DNA of 30,237 bases from positions 1 to 30,237 of the forward strand of contig CAZTPF010000024.1 of NCBI GenBank assembly GCA_964614655.1, read 5' to 3'. This stretch comes from Casp-actino8 sp964614655. GTDB lineage: Bacteria; Actinomycetota; Acidimicrobiia; Acidimicrobiales; Ilumatobacteraceae. Each line of letters opens with the position of its first letter. Within the stretch, counting starts at the first letter, position 1. A program made the translations under genes and the position numbers. Under the pieces are notes generated by a model. That model did not search any database. It was given only the letters and a program-made list of their open reading frames with translations, and was not told the DNA's origin. Below, piece after piece: positions 7,709-14,663 of this stretch.

Positions 7709-8970
7709 CCGGTCGGTCTCTTCGAATCGCGGTGCTGTGTCCTCACTTCGCGCCCGACACGGCACCGACGGGTGTCGTGATGACCCGCATCGTTCATGAA
7801 TTGGCGGCGCTCGGTCACGAGGTGCACGTCGTCACGTCGTTGCCCTGGTACGCGAAGCATCGCGTCGAACCCGAGTGGGAGAACTTCACGTGGCGGACGC
7901 GAACGGCTGCCGAGCCGTGGGGGACCGTGACGCGACTCGATCCCTACGCCGGTTCCGACAAGAGAAATCTGTGGCGTCGGGCTCTCGGGTTCGTCGGGTT
8001 CTCGGTCACGGCCGCCGTCGCCGGGTCGCGCGTGGCGCGTGGCCGACGTCTCGATGCGGTTCTTGTCATGTCGCCACCACTCACCCTCGGCGTGTCGGGC
8101 TGGTACGTCGCTCGGCGGCGACGGGCACCACTGGTCGTCAACATTCAGGACGTCTTTCCCGATGCCGCAGTCGAATCAGGGGCCATCACCAACCGGATCG
8201 TGATCGCCGCCGCTCGTTTCCTCGAACGGTGGGTCTACGGGAGAGCCGAGGCGGTGACGGTTCTGTCGGAGGATCTGGCCGACAATCTGCGGGCCAAGGT
8301 GCCTCGTCAGCGTGCCTGGCGCGTCCGGACGATTCCCAATTTCGTCGACGTCGAGGCCGTCAGACCAGCCGATCGCTCGACCGACTACCGACGTGAGCTC
8401 GGCATCGACGATCGTCCGGTCGTGATGTACGCCGGCAACGTCGGCTTCTCGCAATCGCTCGAATCGATGGTCGCTGCCGCTCGTGCTCTTCCCGATGTGT
8501 GGTTCGTGATCAACGGAGACGGAGCGGCTCGGCCCGAACTCGTACGACAGGCGCGCGACGTCCCGAACCTCGTGTTCGGCGAGTATCAGCCGGCCGATCG
8601 ACTGTCGGAGGTGCTGGCGACCGCCGATGTGCATGCGGTGCTACTGAAGACCGGGCTCGGTCGGGTGAGTGTTCCGTCGAAGACGTACTCGATCATGGCC
8701 GCCGGGCGTCCGATCGTCGCCGCCGTCGACCCCGACACCGAAGTCACCCGTCTGGTGGCGGCGTCCTCGGGCGGGATCTGTGTTCCGCCTGACGACGCCT
8801 CGGCCTTCGTCGACGCCGTGCGCTCCCTCGTCGATCTTCCCGACCGGGGTCTCGCCTTGGGGCGCCGAGCCCGACGTCACGTCGAATCCGAGGCCTCGCC
8901 GGCCGCGGTGGCGACCGCCTACGCCGAATTGTTGTCGTCACCGGGTGTCACACCTGATCGGAGTTTCTGA
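7705..8970 (+). CDS. WcaI/WbuB-like GT4 glycosyltransferase (third of three)
   Basis: A 421-residue GT-B enzyme resembling WcaI/WbuB-type transferases of exopolysaccharide and O-antigen clusters. The N-terminus reads LRIAVLCPHFAPDTAPTG (6-23), the usual opening of this group. NIQDVFPDAAVESG comes near 153-166. The donor half carries GNVGFSQSLE and then VPSKTYSIMAAGRPIVA (about 323-339), the PSK form that replaces EGFG in this subgroup. GTG 7705 overlaps the previous stop as GTGA. Family members often transfer fucose, N-acetylfucosamine or similar deoxysugars. That would fit the gmd gene 6 kb downstream, but this is not shown. It ends the operon; no terminator is evident in the 49 bases before the next gene. 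Confidence 0.88.
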   Translation: MTGRSLRIAVLCPHFAPDTAPTGVVMTRIVHELAALGHEVHVVTSLPWYAKHRVEPEWENFTWRTRTAAEPWGTVTRLDPYAGSDKRNLWRRALGFVGFSVTAAVAGSRVARGRRLDAVLVMSPPLTLGVSGWYVARRRRAPLVVNIQDVFPDAAVESGAITNRIVIAAARFLERWVYGRAEAVTVLSEDLADNLRAKVPRQRAWRVRTIPNFVDVEAVRPADRSTDYRRELGIDDRPVVMYAGNVGFSQSLESMVAAARALPDVWFVINGDGAARPELVRQARDVPNLVFGEYQPADRLSEVLATADVHAVLLKTGLGRVSVPSKTYSIMAAGRPIVAAVDPDTEVTRLVAASSGGICVPPDDASAFVDAVRSLVDLPDRGLALGRRARRHVESEASPAAVATAYAELLSSPGVTPDRSF

Positions 8971-9004
8971 TCCGACCCGACCCGTCGCCGAGCCGTCGGC
9001 CAGG

Positions 9005-9010
9005 TAGCCT
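9005..9010 (+). promoter_or_regulatory. -10 box for the HxH protein / guanylyltransferase / SDR operon
   Basis: TAGCCT lies nine bases before GTG 9020. The same hexamer with the same nine-base gap precedes GTG 17116. No Shine-Dalgarno site fits between, so the mRNA would have a leader of zero to a few bases. Confidence 0.5.
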
Positions 9011-9019
9011 CGGACACTC

Positions 9020-9877
9020 GTGGGTAAGGCATCGTCATCCAAGAGAACATCGGCCGACCGAGTGGCGAAACTCGCCGCCAAGGGGAAGGGTCGCAAGGTC
9101 CGCTTCAAAGGCGGTGCTCTCTTTCCGGCCGTGATGATCGGAGTCGCCGTCATCGGTGCCGCCCTCGTCATCTATTCGCGAGAGTCGATTCCCGATCGCA
9201 ACGTGCCGCCCACGATCACCGACCACTGGCACGTGTCCTATGGCTTCTACGCCTGCGACTCGTGGTTGCCCGACCTTCAGGGCAACAAAGAAGAGCTCGA
9301 CACGGCCGGCCAGCTGATCGTCGACGAGTTCCGGCGTACCGGCATCCACAGCCACGACGACGGTGTGATCCACTGGCACCCCTACACGTCGGCGGCCACG
9401 GGCCGTAACGCCAAGCTGAAGGTCTTCCTCGACGTCTACGGCGTCAAGGTCAACGACACCAAGATCGAGTTCCCGGCCGATCAGGGCGGAGCCGTCTACG
9501 AAGAGGGCGAAACCAAGTGCATCGACGAGAACGGTGATTCGGTCGACGGTGAAGTGATCGTCTACCTCTACCAGTCGTACGACGACGCCTCGGACTTCGC
9601 CACCTACATCACCAACTTCGGCGACATCCGATTCGACAAGGACGGTATGGCGATCACGATCGCCTTCGTGCCGGCTGGCACGAACCCGGGTATGCCTCCG
9701 TCGGCGATCAACCTCCCCGAACTCGGGGCCGTCGACGCCGGTCAGGCTCCCCCCACCACGATCGATCCGAATGCACCGGTTCCGACCGACACCGGAGCCA
9801 CCACCACCTTGCCGTCCGGTGACGCCACGGGCGCCACGACCACGATCGCGGGGCCGACGACGACCGCAGGCGGCTGA
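9020..9877 (+). CDS. Membrane-anchored protein with three HxH motifs, unknown function
   Basis: A 285-residue protein. A Lys/Arg-rich cytoplasmic N-terminus (1-31) is followed by one membrane helix (about 33-52), so the rest lies outside the membrane. The outer domain has three His-x-His motifs: HWH at 69-71, HSH at 110-112 and HWH at 118-120, plus Cys at 79 and 167 that could form a disulfide. Residues 240-285 are a Thr/Pro/Gly tail typical of actinobacterial surface linkers. The motifs suggest metal binding, but I cannot name a family. It overlaps the next gene as TGATG, which ties it to sugar-nucleotide synthesis. GTG 9020 is the start supported by the -10 box. Confidence 0.8.
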   Translation: MGKASSSKRTSADRVAKLAAKGKGRKVRFKGGALFPAVMIGVAVIGAALVIYSRESIPDRNVPPTITDHWHVSYGFYACDSWLPDLQGNKEELDTAGQLIVDEFRRTGIHSHDDGVIHWHPYTSAATGRNAKLKVFLDVYGVKVNDTKIEFPADQGGAVYEEGETKCIDENGDSVDGEVIVYLYQSYDDASDFATYITNFGDIRFDKDGMAITIAFVPAGTNPGMPPSAINLPELGAVDAGQAPPTTIDPNAPVPTDTGATTTLPSGDATGATTTIAGPTTTAGG

Positions 9878-10881
9878 TGCGTGCGGTGGTCCTCGTGGGC
9901 GGGTTCGGCACCCGGCTGCGACCGCTCACCTTCACCACGCCCAAGCCGATGCTTCCGGTCGGCAATCGGCCGATCATCGAGAACCTGGTGACGATGTTGT
10001 CGCAGGCCGGGGTCTCCGAGGTGGTCCTCGCTCTCGGATTCAAACCCGAACCGTTCATGGCCGCCTTCCCCGACGGCCACTGTGCGGGTGTCGCCCTTCA
10101 CTACGCGGTCGAACCCGAGCCTCTCGACACGGGAGGTGCGATTCGGTTCGCCGCCGAACACGCCGGTGTCGACGACACCTTCGTCGTGGTGAACGGCGAC
10201 GTCCTCACCGATCTCGATGTGAGTCGGCTGATCGACTTCCACCGGACGACCGGTGCCGAGGCGACCATTCACCTCACCCCCGTCGACGATCCGTCGGCGT
10301 ACGGGGTCGTCGAACTCGACGACGAGGGGCACGTCCGAAGGTTCGTCGAGAAGCCGGCTCCGGGTACCTCGCCGAGCAATCTGATCAACGCCGGCACATA
10401 CGTCTTCGAGCCGTCGGTGCTGTCCCGGATCCCGACCGGACGCAAGGTGTCGATCGAACGTGAGACGTTTCCGATGTTGGTCGAGAGCGGATCTCTGTAC
10501 GCCTTGTCCACCGACGACTACTGGATCGACACCGGGCGGCCCGATACGTACCGACAGGCGAACTTCGACCTACTCGACGGGCGTCGTCGTCTCGCTCGGT
10601 GCGATGCCGTGGCACCGGGTGCCGACGTCGATCCGACCGTCCGGATCGAGCATTCGCTCGTCGCGGCGGGAGCGCGAGTCGGTGCCGGTTCGTCGCTCCG
10701 CGACGCCATCGTCCTTCCCGGAGCCGAAATCGGCGACGCGTGCGAGGTGGAGGGCAGCATCGTCATGGGTCGCGTGGAGTCCGGGGCGCGCGTGGTCGAC
10801 AGCGTGATCGGTGCCGACGGCGTGGTGTCGGCCGGGTCGACCCTCGCATCGACGTCCGTCCCCGATCCGTCACGGGTCTGA
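9877..10881 (+). CDS. Mannose-1-phosphate guanylyltransferase-like sugar nucleotidyltransferase
   Basis: A 334-residue nucleotidyltransferase with a C-terminal left-handed beta-helix. The signature GGFGTRLRPLTFTTPKPMLP (8-27) binds the nucleotide and activates the phosphate, NGDVLTDLD (106-114) supplies the metal-binding Asp, FVEKP (156-160) and NAGTYVF (171-177) line the sugar pocket. Hexapeptide repeats from about 245 to 330 form the helix. This layout fits actinobacterial ManC/GDP-mannose pyrophosphorylases of the short type; a glucose-1-phosphate enzyme (RmlA/GlgC-like) is the alternative. With manB and gmd it would complete a GDP-mannose route. Start ATG 9877 overlaps the preceding TGA by one base; the next gene begins seven bases downstream. 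Confidence 0.87.
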   Translation: MRAVVLVGGFGTRLRPLTFTTPKPMLPVGNRPIIENLVTMLSQAGVSEVVLALGFKPEPFMAAFPDGHCAGVALHYAVEPEPLDTGGAIRFAAEHAGVDDTFVVVNGDVLTDLDVSRLIDFHRTTGAEATIHLTPVDDPSAYGVVELDDEGHVRRFVEKPAPGTSPSNLINAGTYVFEPSVLSRIPTGRKVSIERETFPMLVESGSLYALSTDDYWIDTGRPDTYRQANFDLLDGRRRLARCDAVAPGADVDPTVRIEHSLVAAGARVGAGSSLRDAIVLPGAEIGDACEVEGSIVMGRVESGARVVDSVIGADGVVSAGSTLASTSVPDPSRV

Positions 10882-10888
10882 TCGCGAC

Positions 10889-11824
10889 ATGCCCCGACGC
10901 GCGGCCTCCCGCCTCCCCGAGTCGGTCATGGTCGTCGGAGGGGCCGGATTCATCGGCTCCCACCTCGTCGATCGCTTCCTCGCCGAGGGGTCCGTGGTGC
11001 ACGTGGTCGACTCGCTGGTGTCGGGATCGCTCGCCAACCTCGCATCGGCGCGCCGTTCCGGCCACGACGGTCGTCTCACGATCCAGCAACTCGACGGTGC
11101 CGCGCCCGAATTCGCGGACTATCTGGCCCGACGACGCCCCGAGGTCGTCTACCTCCTGGCCGGACTCGAACCGGCGGCCCGTCGGCCGATGGAAGCCGTT
11201 CTCGCCTTGGGCACGTTCGTGAACGTTCTCGAGGCCGTACGGGTCGGGTCGCCCACGACCAAGGTCGTGTTCACCGTGCCAGGTTCCATCTTGTACGGGG
11301 ATCAACCGGCCCGATCACTGCCGGTCAAAGAAGACGCCGAGCATCGACCGGTCGGCGTCGCCGGCGTGGTGGCATCGTCGATGATCGACACCGCCGACAC
11401 GTATCGACGCGAGCACTCCGTCGAGTTCACGGCAATCGTGCTCGGGACCGTGTACGGATCCCGACTGCGACCCGATTCCAACGTGGTCGGAGCCGTCCTC
11501 GCCTGCCGACGGGATCGAACACCGTTCGGAATCGAAGGCGACGGACGTCAGACCCGAGATCTGCTGCACGTCGACGATTGCGTCGACGGATTGTTCCGCG
11601 CGTCGACGCGCGGAGGTGGCCTCGTGCTCAACGTCGCGACCGGCATCCAGACGGCCGTTCGCGACCTCTGGGCGGCCGTCGGTGGCGGTGACACGACTCA
11701 GGCCGAACCTCGTTTCGGTTCGCCGTCGCGCGTGGCGTTGTCGCCGTCGAGGGCTCGCCTTCATCTCGGGTGGTCGCCCTGGACGTCGCTCGACGACGGC
11801 CTCGCCCGGTGCGGCGACGACTGA
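10889..11824 (+). CDS. Divergent extended SDR (NAD-epimerase-like) lacking the catalytic Tyr/Lys
   Basis: A 311-residue extended short-chain dehydrogenase. The NAD loop GGAGFIGSHLVD (17-28) is intact, as are LGTVYG (185-190) and the late GDGRQTRDLLHVDDCVDG stretch (217-234), typical of sugar-nucleotide epimerases. However, where YxxxK should stand there is no Tyr and no Lys between residues 148 and 171 (local sequence VGVAGVVASSM). The usual catalytic Ser/Thr position near 130-133 reads VPGS, with Gly at the aligned site. It probably binds NAD but cannot use the standard mechanism; it may be a scaffold or regulator. ATG 10889 follows the guanylyltransferase stop by seven bases. It converges on cofE with four bases between. 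Confidence 0.85.
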   Translation: MPRRAASRLPESVMVVGGAGFIGSHLVDRFLAEGSVVHVVDSLVSGSLANLASARRSGHDGRLTIQQLDGAAPEFADYLARRRPEVVYLLAGLEPAARRPMEAVLALGTFVNVLEAVRVGSPTTKVVFTVPGSILYGDQPARSLPVKEDAEHRPVGVAGVVASSMIDTADTYRREHSVEFTAIVLGTVYGSRLRPDSNVVGAVLACRRDRTPFGIEGDGRQTRDLLHVDDCVDGLFRASTRGGGLVLNVATGIQTAVRDLWAAVGGGDTTQAEPRFGSPSRVALSPSRARLHLGWSPWTSLDDGLARCGDD

Positions 11825-11828
11825 CGGT

Positions 11829-12548
11829 TCAGCGAAACAGGTCTTCGGAGGCCGGTCGCACGATCTCGCCGATCGACGAGTCGCGCATCCAGCTCGAGTC
11901 GCAGCCACGAACCACTGCAACCGGTACGCCACTCGACTTGCCCATCACCAACTCGGCGGCCGAAGCGATTTCGTCGGCCACGCAGACCTCGGTCACCTGC
12001 ATGGTGCGTCCGAGGGAGTCGGGTGTTCCGCGCAAGTCGACCACCGCCGCGACACCGGCCACTCCGATCGCCACGTCGGTCAGGCCACGTCGCCAAGGTC
12101 GTCCGAAGGTGTCGGACACGATGACTCCGACCTCGACCCCGAGACGAGCACGAACGATGTCGCGGATGCGACGAGCCGATCGATCGCTGTCGACCGGAAG
12201 CAGAGCGGCGTAACCACGTTCGACGTTCGACAGGTCGATGCCGCTGTTGGCGCACACGAAACCATGAGAGGTCTCGGTGATGATCAGGTCACCGCGTCGA
12301 CGCACGATGCGCACGGCCTCGTCCTCGACGAGTGACTTGTGGGAGAGGGGATCGTCGGGGTCGATCTCGACCATCCGTCCTTCGGCCTTCGACACGACCT
12401 TTTGCGTCACGACGAGCACGTCACCGTTCTGCAAGGGGCCGTTCGGCTCGGCGCGACATGCGTCGGCGACGACGTCACCCAACTGATCGCCCGGCCGGAT
12501 CTCCCCGATACCGGTGACGGGCCAGATGCTGAGTCGTGTTCCGGTCAT
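11829..12548 (-). CDS. cofE: Coenzyme F420-0:L-glutamate ligase
   Basis: A 239-residue enzyme that adds L-glutamates to F420-0 using GTP. Conserved segments are VTGIGEIRPGDQL near the N-terminus, VLVVTQKVVSKAEGR (about 44-58), the SHGFVCANSGID loop, VSDTFGRPWRRGLTDVAIG (metal/GTP region) and the C-terminal IVRPASEDLFR. In mycobacteria this domain is fused to a nitroreductase-like domain (FbiB) that reduces dehydro-F420-0. Here it stands alone at the archaeal CofE length, so the reductase step must be encoded elsewhere. The ATG overlaps the cofD stop as ATGA, making it third in the GT-cofD-cofE operon. Confidence 0.93.
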   Translation of the reverse strand: MTGTRLSIWPVTGIGEIRPGDQLGDVVADACRAEPNGPLQNGDVLVVTQKVVSKAEGRMVEIDPDDPLSHKSLVEDEAVRIVRRRGDLIITETSHGFVCANSGIDLSNVERGYAALLPVDSDRSARRIRDIVRARLGVEVGVIVSDTFGRPWRRGLTDVAIGVAGVAAVVDLRGTPDSLGRTMQVTEVCVADEIASAAELVMGKSSGVPVAVVRGCDSSWMRDSSIGEIVRPASEDLFR

Positions 12549-13519
12549 CGTGACTTCCTTTCGACGATCGACGAGACGGTCGTCTCGGCCAGGTTTCGCG
12601 ACACGTCGGCCGACGACATGACCGTGTCGGTGACGACGCATCGCATGCCTTCGTTCTCGATCTCGTGCGCTCGGTCGGCGTCGCGCTCGTCGACGACGAG
12701 AACCGAGCACACCGGAGCGTAGAGACGCGCCACGCCGACGACCGAGGGCTCGTGGCCGAGTTCGACGAGCATGCGGTCGGCTGGACCCTTCAGAGCCGCG
12801 CCGGCGACGATGGGCGAGACGGCCACGACTCGGTCGCGCAATCGTGCGAGCCGCTCGTCGACTCCGGTGAGTGCTCGAACCGGCCCGATCGACACCAGAG
12901 GGTTCGAGGGAGCGATCACGATCACCTCGCTGCGATCGAGGTCGTCGAGAAAAGTCGGCCGAGCTCGATCGACACCTTCGAAGCGAACTCCTGTGACTGG
13001 GACCGAGTGTCGACGTCCGACGAAGTACTCCTGGAAACCCACGGTTCGTACCTGGCCGTCGTCGTCGACGACGTCGATCATGGTCGTGACCGAGTCGTCG
13101 GTCATCGGAACGATCCGGAACGGCACGCCCCACGCTCGACGAATCTCGTCGGTCACGTCGGTCAGAGTCGCGCCTTCTCCGAGACGCATCGTCCGATAGA
13201 GGTGCGTGGCCAAGTCCCGGTCGCCGAGGTTGAACCAGGTGTTGGCGGCCGACGATCCGTCGGGTCGCACCTCGGCGTAGCGAGACAAAGACTCCATGGT
13301 GCGCCAACTCTCGTCGGCGAGACCCCATCCGCGTTCGGGATCGATGGCCCCGGCCACGGTGTAGGTCACGGTGTCGAGGTCGGGCGACACACGAAGTCCG
13401 TTGATCAGCGAATCGTCACCGGTGTTGACCACGGCGGTGATCGAGGAGGCGTCGACGGCGTTCATGAGCCCGCGTAGGAAGCGAGCCGCTCCCACACCTC
13501 CGGCCACGACCGTGATCAT
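12545..13519 (-). CDS. cofD: 2-phospho-L-lactate transferase (CofD/FbiA)
   Basis: A 324-residue enzyme that joins the GDP-activated phospholactate or phosphoenolpyruvate unit to the deazaflavin Fo, giving F420-0 or its dehydro form. Motifs seen: VVAGGVGAARFLRGL (4-18), NTGDD (32-36), NLGDRDLATHLYRT (97-110), FQEYFV (162-167) and APSNPLVSIGP (203-213). Length is typical. The ATG start (13519) overlaps the stop of the upstream glycosyltransferase as ATGA. The frame extends open to about 14692, but that region is shadow of the glycosyltransferase. The order cofD then cofE matches fbiA-fbiB in mycobacteria. Confidence 0.94.
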   Translation of the reverse strand: MITVVAGGVGAARFLRGLMNAVDASSITAVVNTGDDSLINGLRVSPDLDTVTYTVAGAIDPERGWGLADESWRTMESLSRYAEVRPDGSSAANTWFNLGDRDLATHLYRTMRLGEGATLTDVTDEIRRAWGVPFRIVPMTDDSVTTMIDVVDDDGQVRTVGFQEYFVGRRHSVPVTGVRFEGVDRARPTFLDDLDRSEVIVIAPSNPLVSIGPVRALTGVDERLARLRDRVVAVSPIVAGAALKGPADRMLVELGHEPSVVGVARLYAPVCSVLVVDERDADRAHEIENEGMRCVVTDTVMSSADVSRNLAETTVSSIVERKSR

Positions 13520-14601
13520 CGGGCCAGTCTCTCGTAGAGATCGGTGAAACGGTCGATCGTGGTCGCCCACGAGAAGTCGGCGCGTCGCAAGCGGCCGGCT
13601 TCGATCAGCCGACGTCGGGTCGTCTCGTTCGACACGACCTCGTCGAGACCTCGTGCCAGTCCGTCGACATCGCTCGGTGCCACGAGAAGAGCGGCGTCGC
13701 CGGCGATCTCGGGAATCGAGCCGGCGTCCGACGCGACGATCGGGACGTCGCAGGCCATCGCCTCGAGAAGTGGGAATCCGAAACCCTCGTCGAGAGACGG
13801 ATAGGCGAGGACCCTGGCGTGTCGGAGGATCCAGGCCGCTGCGTCGTCGTCGACACGTCCGAGCAGGTGAACGCGCGATCGAGTGGACGGCGACGCGGTG
13901 GACAGGGCTTCGTCGACCATCGTGGCGTCGTCGCCCATCGAACCGGCGACGACCAGTCGGAGATCGGAGTGCTGCTCGGCCAGTCGCGTGAAGGCGGTGA
14001 TGAGAGTCGGAACGTTCTTGCGCCTCTCGATCGTTCCGATCGACGCGACGAAGGGGGCCGACTCGAGGACGGATGGGAGCGAACGTGGCATCACAGTCGG
14101 TGACGGGCGCGGGTCGGTCGGTCCGAGGTGGATCACCTCCACCGGAGCGCTGGGAAAGTGAGCGGCGAGGCGACGTGCAGTCGCGTGTGACGACGCGTGG
14201 ATCACGGCGCCGTCGTCGACGGATCGGCGCAAGGCGTTCATCGCGAGGCGGACGTGAGCATGTACGTATTGCGGATGATCGAGAGCCCAGCAGTCGTAGA
14301 CGCTCACGAGACGGGGCCGTCGGGTGGGCGGAACCACGTAGTTGGTTCCGTGAACGACGTCGACGTCGCGCCAGAGTCGCTCGAGCCGAGGGCGCGACGT
14401 GGCGGCCCACGTGCGAAGGGCGACGGCGGCCGGCAGAGGAATGCGACGGGTTCCGTCGGTCAACCGGGCGCGGAAGCTGAGAACGTAGGGAACGATTCGC
14501 ACGTCGCGTCGCGACAATTCGTCGACCAGACCCGAGGTGGCCCGGGCGATTCCCGTGGCCGGACCGTGCAGCGGGCCGGTGTCGACGGCGATGGTCAGCA
14601 C
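13516..14601 (-). CDS. GT4-type glycosyltransferase, first gene of the cofDE operon
   Basis: A 361-residue GT-B transferase. The N-terminal half opens VDTGPLHGPATGIAR (6-20), followed by VHGTNYVVPP (83-92) and VYDCWALDHP (101-110). The donor half has ASIGTIERRKNV (186-197) and E-x7-E as EGFGFPLLE (272-280), then PIVASDAGSIPEIAGDAALL. It resembles mannosyltransferases of the WbaZ/MtfB type. GTG 14601 is supported by a TACACT box ending six bases upstream. Its stop overlaps cofD, so it is translationally coupled to F420 synthesis, an odd partner for a glycan enzyme. Whether it acts on the glycan or on an F420-related molecule is unknown. Confidence 0.88.
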   Translation of the reverse strand: MLTIAVDTGPLHGPATGIARATSGLVDELSRRDVRIVPYVLSFRARLTDGTRRIPLPAAVALRTWAATSRPRLERLWRDVDVVHGTNYVVPPTRRPRLVSVYDCWALDHPQYVHAHVRLAMNALRRSVDDGAVIHASSHATARRLAAHFPSAPVEVIHLGPTDPRPSPTVMPRSLPSVLESAPFVASIGTIERRKNVPTLITAFTRLAEQHSDLRLVVAGSMGDDATMVDEALSTASPSTRSRVHLLGRVDDDAAAWILRHARVLAYPSLDEGFGFPLLEAMACDVPIVASDAGSIPEIAGDAALLVAPSDVDGLARGLDEVVSNETTRRRLIEAGRLRRADFSWATTIDRFTDLYERLAR

Positions 14602-14607
14602 GTGACG

Positions 14608-14613
14608 AGTGTA
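14608..14613 (-). promoter_or_regulatory. -10 box for the GT-cofD-cofE operon (leaderless)
   Basis: On the minus strand TACACT ends six bases before the GTG start. The gmd -10 box lies six bases away on the other strand, so the two promoters overlap back to back. Confidence 0.5.
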
Positions 14614-14619
14614 CGACCG

Positions 14620-14625
14620 TAGACT
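14620..14625 (+). promoter_or_regulatory. -10 box for gmd
   Basis: TAGACT lies 38 bases before the gmd ATG, which allows a leader of about 30 bases carrying a Shine-Dalgarno site. No convincing -35 was seen. Confidence 0.45.
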
Positions 14626-14629
14626 TCCC

Positions 14630-14650
14630 CGACGCCCTCGACGGGCGTCG
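14630..14650 (+). promoter_or_regulatory. 8-bp hairpin in the gmd leader
   Basis: A perfect 8-bp inverted repeat (14630-14637 with 14643-14650, five-base loop) lies between the -10 box and the Shine-Dalgarno site AAGGAG (14654-14659), which is four bases before the ATG. It could be an mRNA stem that shields or stabilises the start region, or a DNA operator just downstream of the promoter. Confidence 0.6.
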
Positions 14651-14663
14651 ACGAAGGAGTCCC

